Origin: Hyphomonadaceae bacterium UKL13-1
Lineage (GTDB): Bacteria > Pseudomonadota > Alphaproteobacteria > Caulobacterales > Aquidulcibacteraceae
NCBI GenBank assembly: GCA_001602435.1
Contig: CP012156.1
Coordinates: forward strand, 950,001-1,014,000
Length of the DNA stretch: 64,000 nt
Direction: 5' to 3'
The notes under the pieces are model-generated. The model saw only the letters and a program-made list of their open reading frames with translations, was not told the DNA's origin and ran no database searches. Position 1 is the stretch's first letter; the number at the start of each line of letters is the position of its first letter. Made by a program: the position numbers and the translations under genes. Shown piece after piece: positions 62,426-64,000 of this stretch.

Positions 62426-63853
62426 TCAAGATGTCGTCACCTTGGCTGGCAGAAGCGCCCGCCCACCAAGCCAGAACAAAACCGCACTCATCAAGCCGAG
62501 GTGGCACGCGATGATCAAGCTCCAACGCAGGCCTTCTTGCCGCGCGGTGACACAGGCGGCTTCGCCAGCTGTCGCGGCCGCTTTGCCGCAAGCGGTGGCA
62601 AAGTCTGCGATCCCTAACGCGCTACCGTCAAACATCAGATTGCGCAACGTGTCCGACAAAACGCCCGCAAATAGGGGGCCGATGCCAAGGCCAACCAGAT
62701 TGACAACAAACAAAGTGATGGCCACGGCCATCGCCCGTTGGTTCTGCGGCACAACTTTTTGAACAGTGGCAAAGGCAGGTCCATACCACAGCGAGTTCAA
62801 GACGCCTGGGATCCAGATCAACATCAAAGCCGTCTGCCACGAGGCCGACATATAGCCCGGCGTGAAGGTTACGCTGGCGATCGCCATGCCGATGGCTGGA
62901 ACGTACAAGAAAGCTGCGGGGTTCTTGGCCCCATATTTGTCGGCGAAATAGCCACCCAGCCACGTGCCAATCAGGCCACCAACGCCCGAAGAAATGCCCA
63001 GCCAGACGCCGACTTCGCCCGCGCTCATACCATGGATGCGTTGGAAGAAGGCGGGCGTGAACACGCCTTGGCCATAGCTAACAAAGGCCGCACTGGCCGA
63101 CGCGAGCGTCACAAACACATAAGCAGGCGATTTGAGCAGGGCCTTTAACGTCGACCATACACTGCCTTCGCCTGTTGTCGCATGGGTCGGAAAGCCCAAG
63201 GTACGGCGGGGTTCCTTCAGCGTGTACCAAACCACCAGTGCCAACGCGACGCCGGGCAGGCCCGCGACTAAAAAGGCCGTCCGCCAGCCCCAAATGTCGG
63301 CAATCACGCCGCCAAGCACCGCACCCAACAAACTACCAGCCGGGACGCCGAGGCCATAAAAGGCAATCGCACGGGCGCGTCGGTCAACCGGTACATAGTC
63401 AGCTATCAAGGAGTGGGCGGCAGGCGTACAGCCCGCTTCGCCAACCCCCACGCCAATGCGGCCTAAAAGCATTTGGGTAAAGTTCTGGGCCATGCCGCAG
63501 AGAGCGGTAAAGCCACTCCAGACCGCTAGAGAAATCGAGATGATTTTTACTCGATCGCTGCGATCGGCCAAACGGGCAATAGGAATACCCAACACCGTGT
63601 AAAAGAAGGCAAAGGCAAGCCCAGTCATGATGCCGATCTGCCAATCGTCCAGCACAAGTTCGCGACGGATTTCCTCTGCCAGAATGCCAACAATGCTGCG
63701 GTCCAGAAAATTCAGGATGTAGATGATCAGCAGCATCCAGAGGGCATAACGCACATAATTGGCCGACAAGGGCAGCGCAGCATTTGTGGATCCTTGTGGC
63801 GTTTGCTCGGCATCGGACGCGGCCCCCGGCCCGACTGCTGAAGAGTCCGTCAT
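62426..63853 (-). CDS. MFS transporter, spinster-like, copy 2
   Basis: This 475-residue paralogue of the neighbouring transporter also has twelve membrane helices and RIGVGVGEAGCTPAAHSLI. Two ATG codons stand together (63856, 63853); GGGGG is best spaced for the second. The tandem arrangement on one strand, with 120 bases between them, indicates local duplication with divergence; the first hundred residues are most alike. Different substrate ranges are likely. The last 147 bases of the window upstream of it hold no gene that I can see. Confidence 0.9.
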   Translation of the reverse strand: MTDSSAVGPGAASDAEQTPQGSTNAALPLSANYVRYALWMLLIIYILNFLDRSIVGILAEEIRRELVLDDWQIGIMTGLAFAFFYTVLGIPIARLADRSDRVKIISISLAVWSGFTALCGMAQNFTQMLLGRIGVGVGEAGCTPAAHSLIADYVPVDRRARAIAFYGLGVPAGSLLGAVLGGVIADIWGWRTAFLVAGLPGVALALVVWYTLKEPRRTLGFPTHATTGEGSVWSTLKALLKSPAYVFVTLASASAAFVSYGQGVFTPAFFQRIHGMSAGEVGVWLGISSGVGGLIGTWLGGYFADKYGAKNPAAFLYVPAIGMAIASVTFTPGYMSASWQTALMLIWIPGVLNSLWYGPAFATVQKVVPQNQRAMAVAITLFVVNLVGLGIGPLFAGVLSDTLRNLMFDGSALGIADFATACGKAAATAGEAACVTARQEGLRWSLIIACHLGLMSAVLFWLGGRALLPAKVTTS

Positions 63854-64000
63854 CATTTCCCCCAATTTCTTTTGTGCTGGATTGATTCAAGCACTTTGAT
63901 TTAGGGTTCAGCTTAACCAAACTTGCTCGCTTGCAAACAACTGAAATGGGCAGAACACGGTTTTGTGTGAGTTTCCGCTGTATTTGGATTTAAAATCTAA

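Overview
The window is a chromosomal segment of an alphaproteobacterium, most likely Caulobacterales or the Hyphomonadaceae/Maricaulales group. This is inferred from a FlaEY-type flagellin-like protein, an ImuA-ImuB-DnaE2 mutasome behind a GAAC-N7-GAAC SOS box, a phoR-pstCAB-phoU-phoB order with a DUF3333-type PstA, a DUF4169/ribbon-helix-helix gene pair, and alphaproteobacterial styles of UvrA, FumC and methylmalonyl-CoA mutase. I saw no rRNA, tRNA, insertion sequence, prophage or CRISPR array. Genes are dense on both strands.

Layout. 1-8 kb: end of ispE, a glutathione transferase, an S9 peptidase, two small alphaproteobacterial conserved genes, two exported proteins and a large FlaEY-like protein. 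8-11 kb: clpB and a cytochrome c. 11-18.5 kb: the phosphate regulon, with phoR, then pstC-pstA-pstB-phoU-phoB; both transcription units begin with clear Pho boxes, and pstS is absent. 18.5-23.6 kb: a cupin, glyoxalase II, a methyltransferase, a PII protein, a DUF805 protein and a FtsX/LolE-like ABC transporter operon that ends in an easily missed 54-residue membrane protein. 23.6-36 kb: DNA repair, with uvrA and ssb diverging around an SOS box, a hybrid histidine kinase, and imuA-imuB-dnaE2 behind a second SOS box. 36-42 kb: a solo LuxR receptor, small exported proteins, a heme-dependent N-demethylase-like protein, an M15 peptidase, a nitronate monooxygenase-like flavoprotein and a second LuxR-type regulator. 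42-46.2 kb: both subunits of methylmalonyl-CoA mutase.

46.2-47.9 kb is a 1.7-kb stretch with no convincing gene. It is filled with long inverted repeats. Two diverged copies of the same module follow one another in the same order: a long outer stem enclosing three hairpins, then a GCGGTTTGGTG hairpin, then a GTCA-C-CCGCC dispersed repeat. Two face-to-face REP pairs sit among them, and most REP copies carry a nested 18-bp palindrome. This is the most unusual part of the window.

47.9-64 kb: a membrane-bound LytTR regulator diverging from a DUF2306 protein, a DUF2141 protein, an M28 peptidase, an RluD-type pseudouridine synthase, a DUF885 protein, a CcdA/CcdB toxin-antitoxin pair with a perfect inverted repeat over its start, fumC, a DUF4153 membrane protein, two tandem hotdog thioesterases, purB and two tandem paralogous MFS transporters. 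Starts were moved from the longest possible open frame to the best-supported start codon wherever a ribosome binding site or family alignment favoured this.
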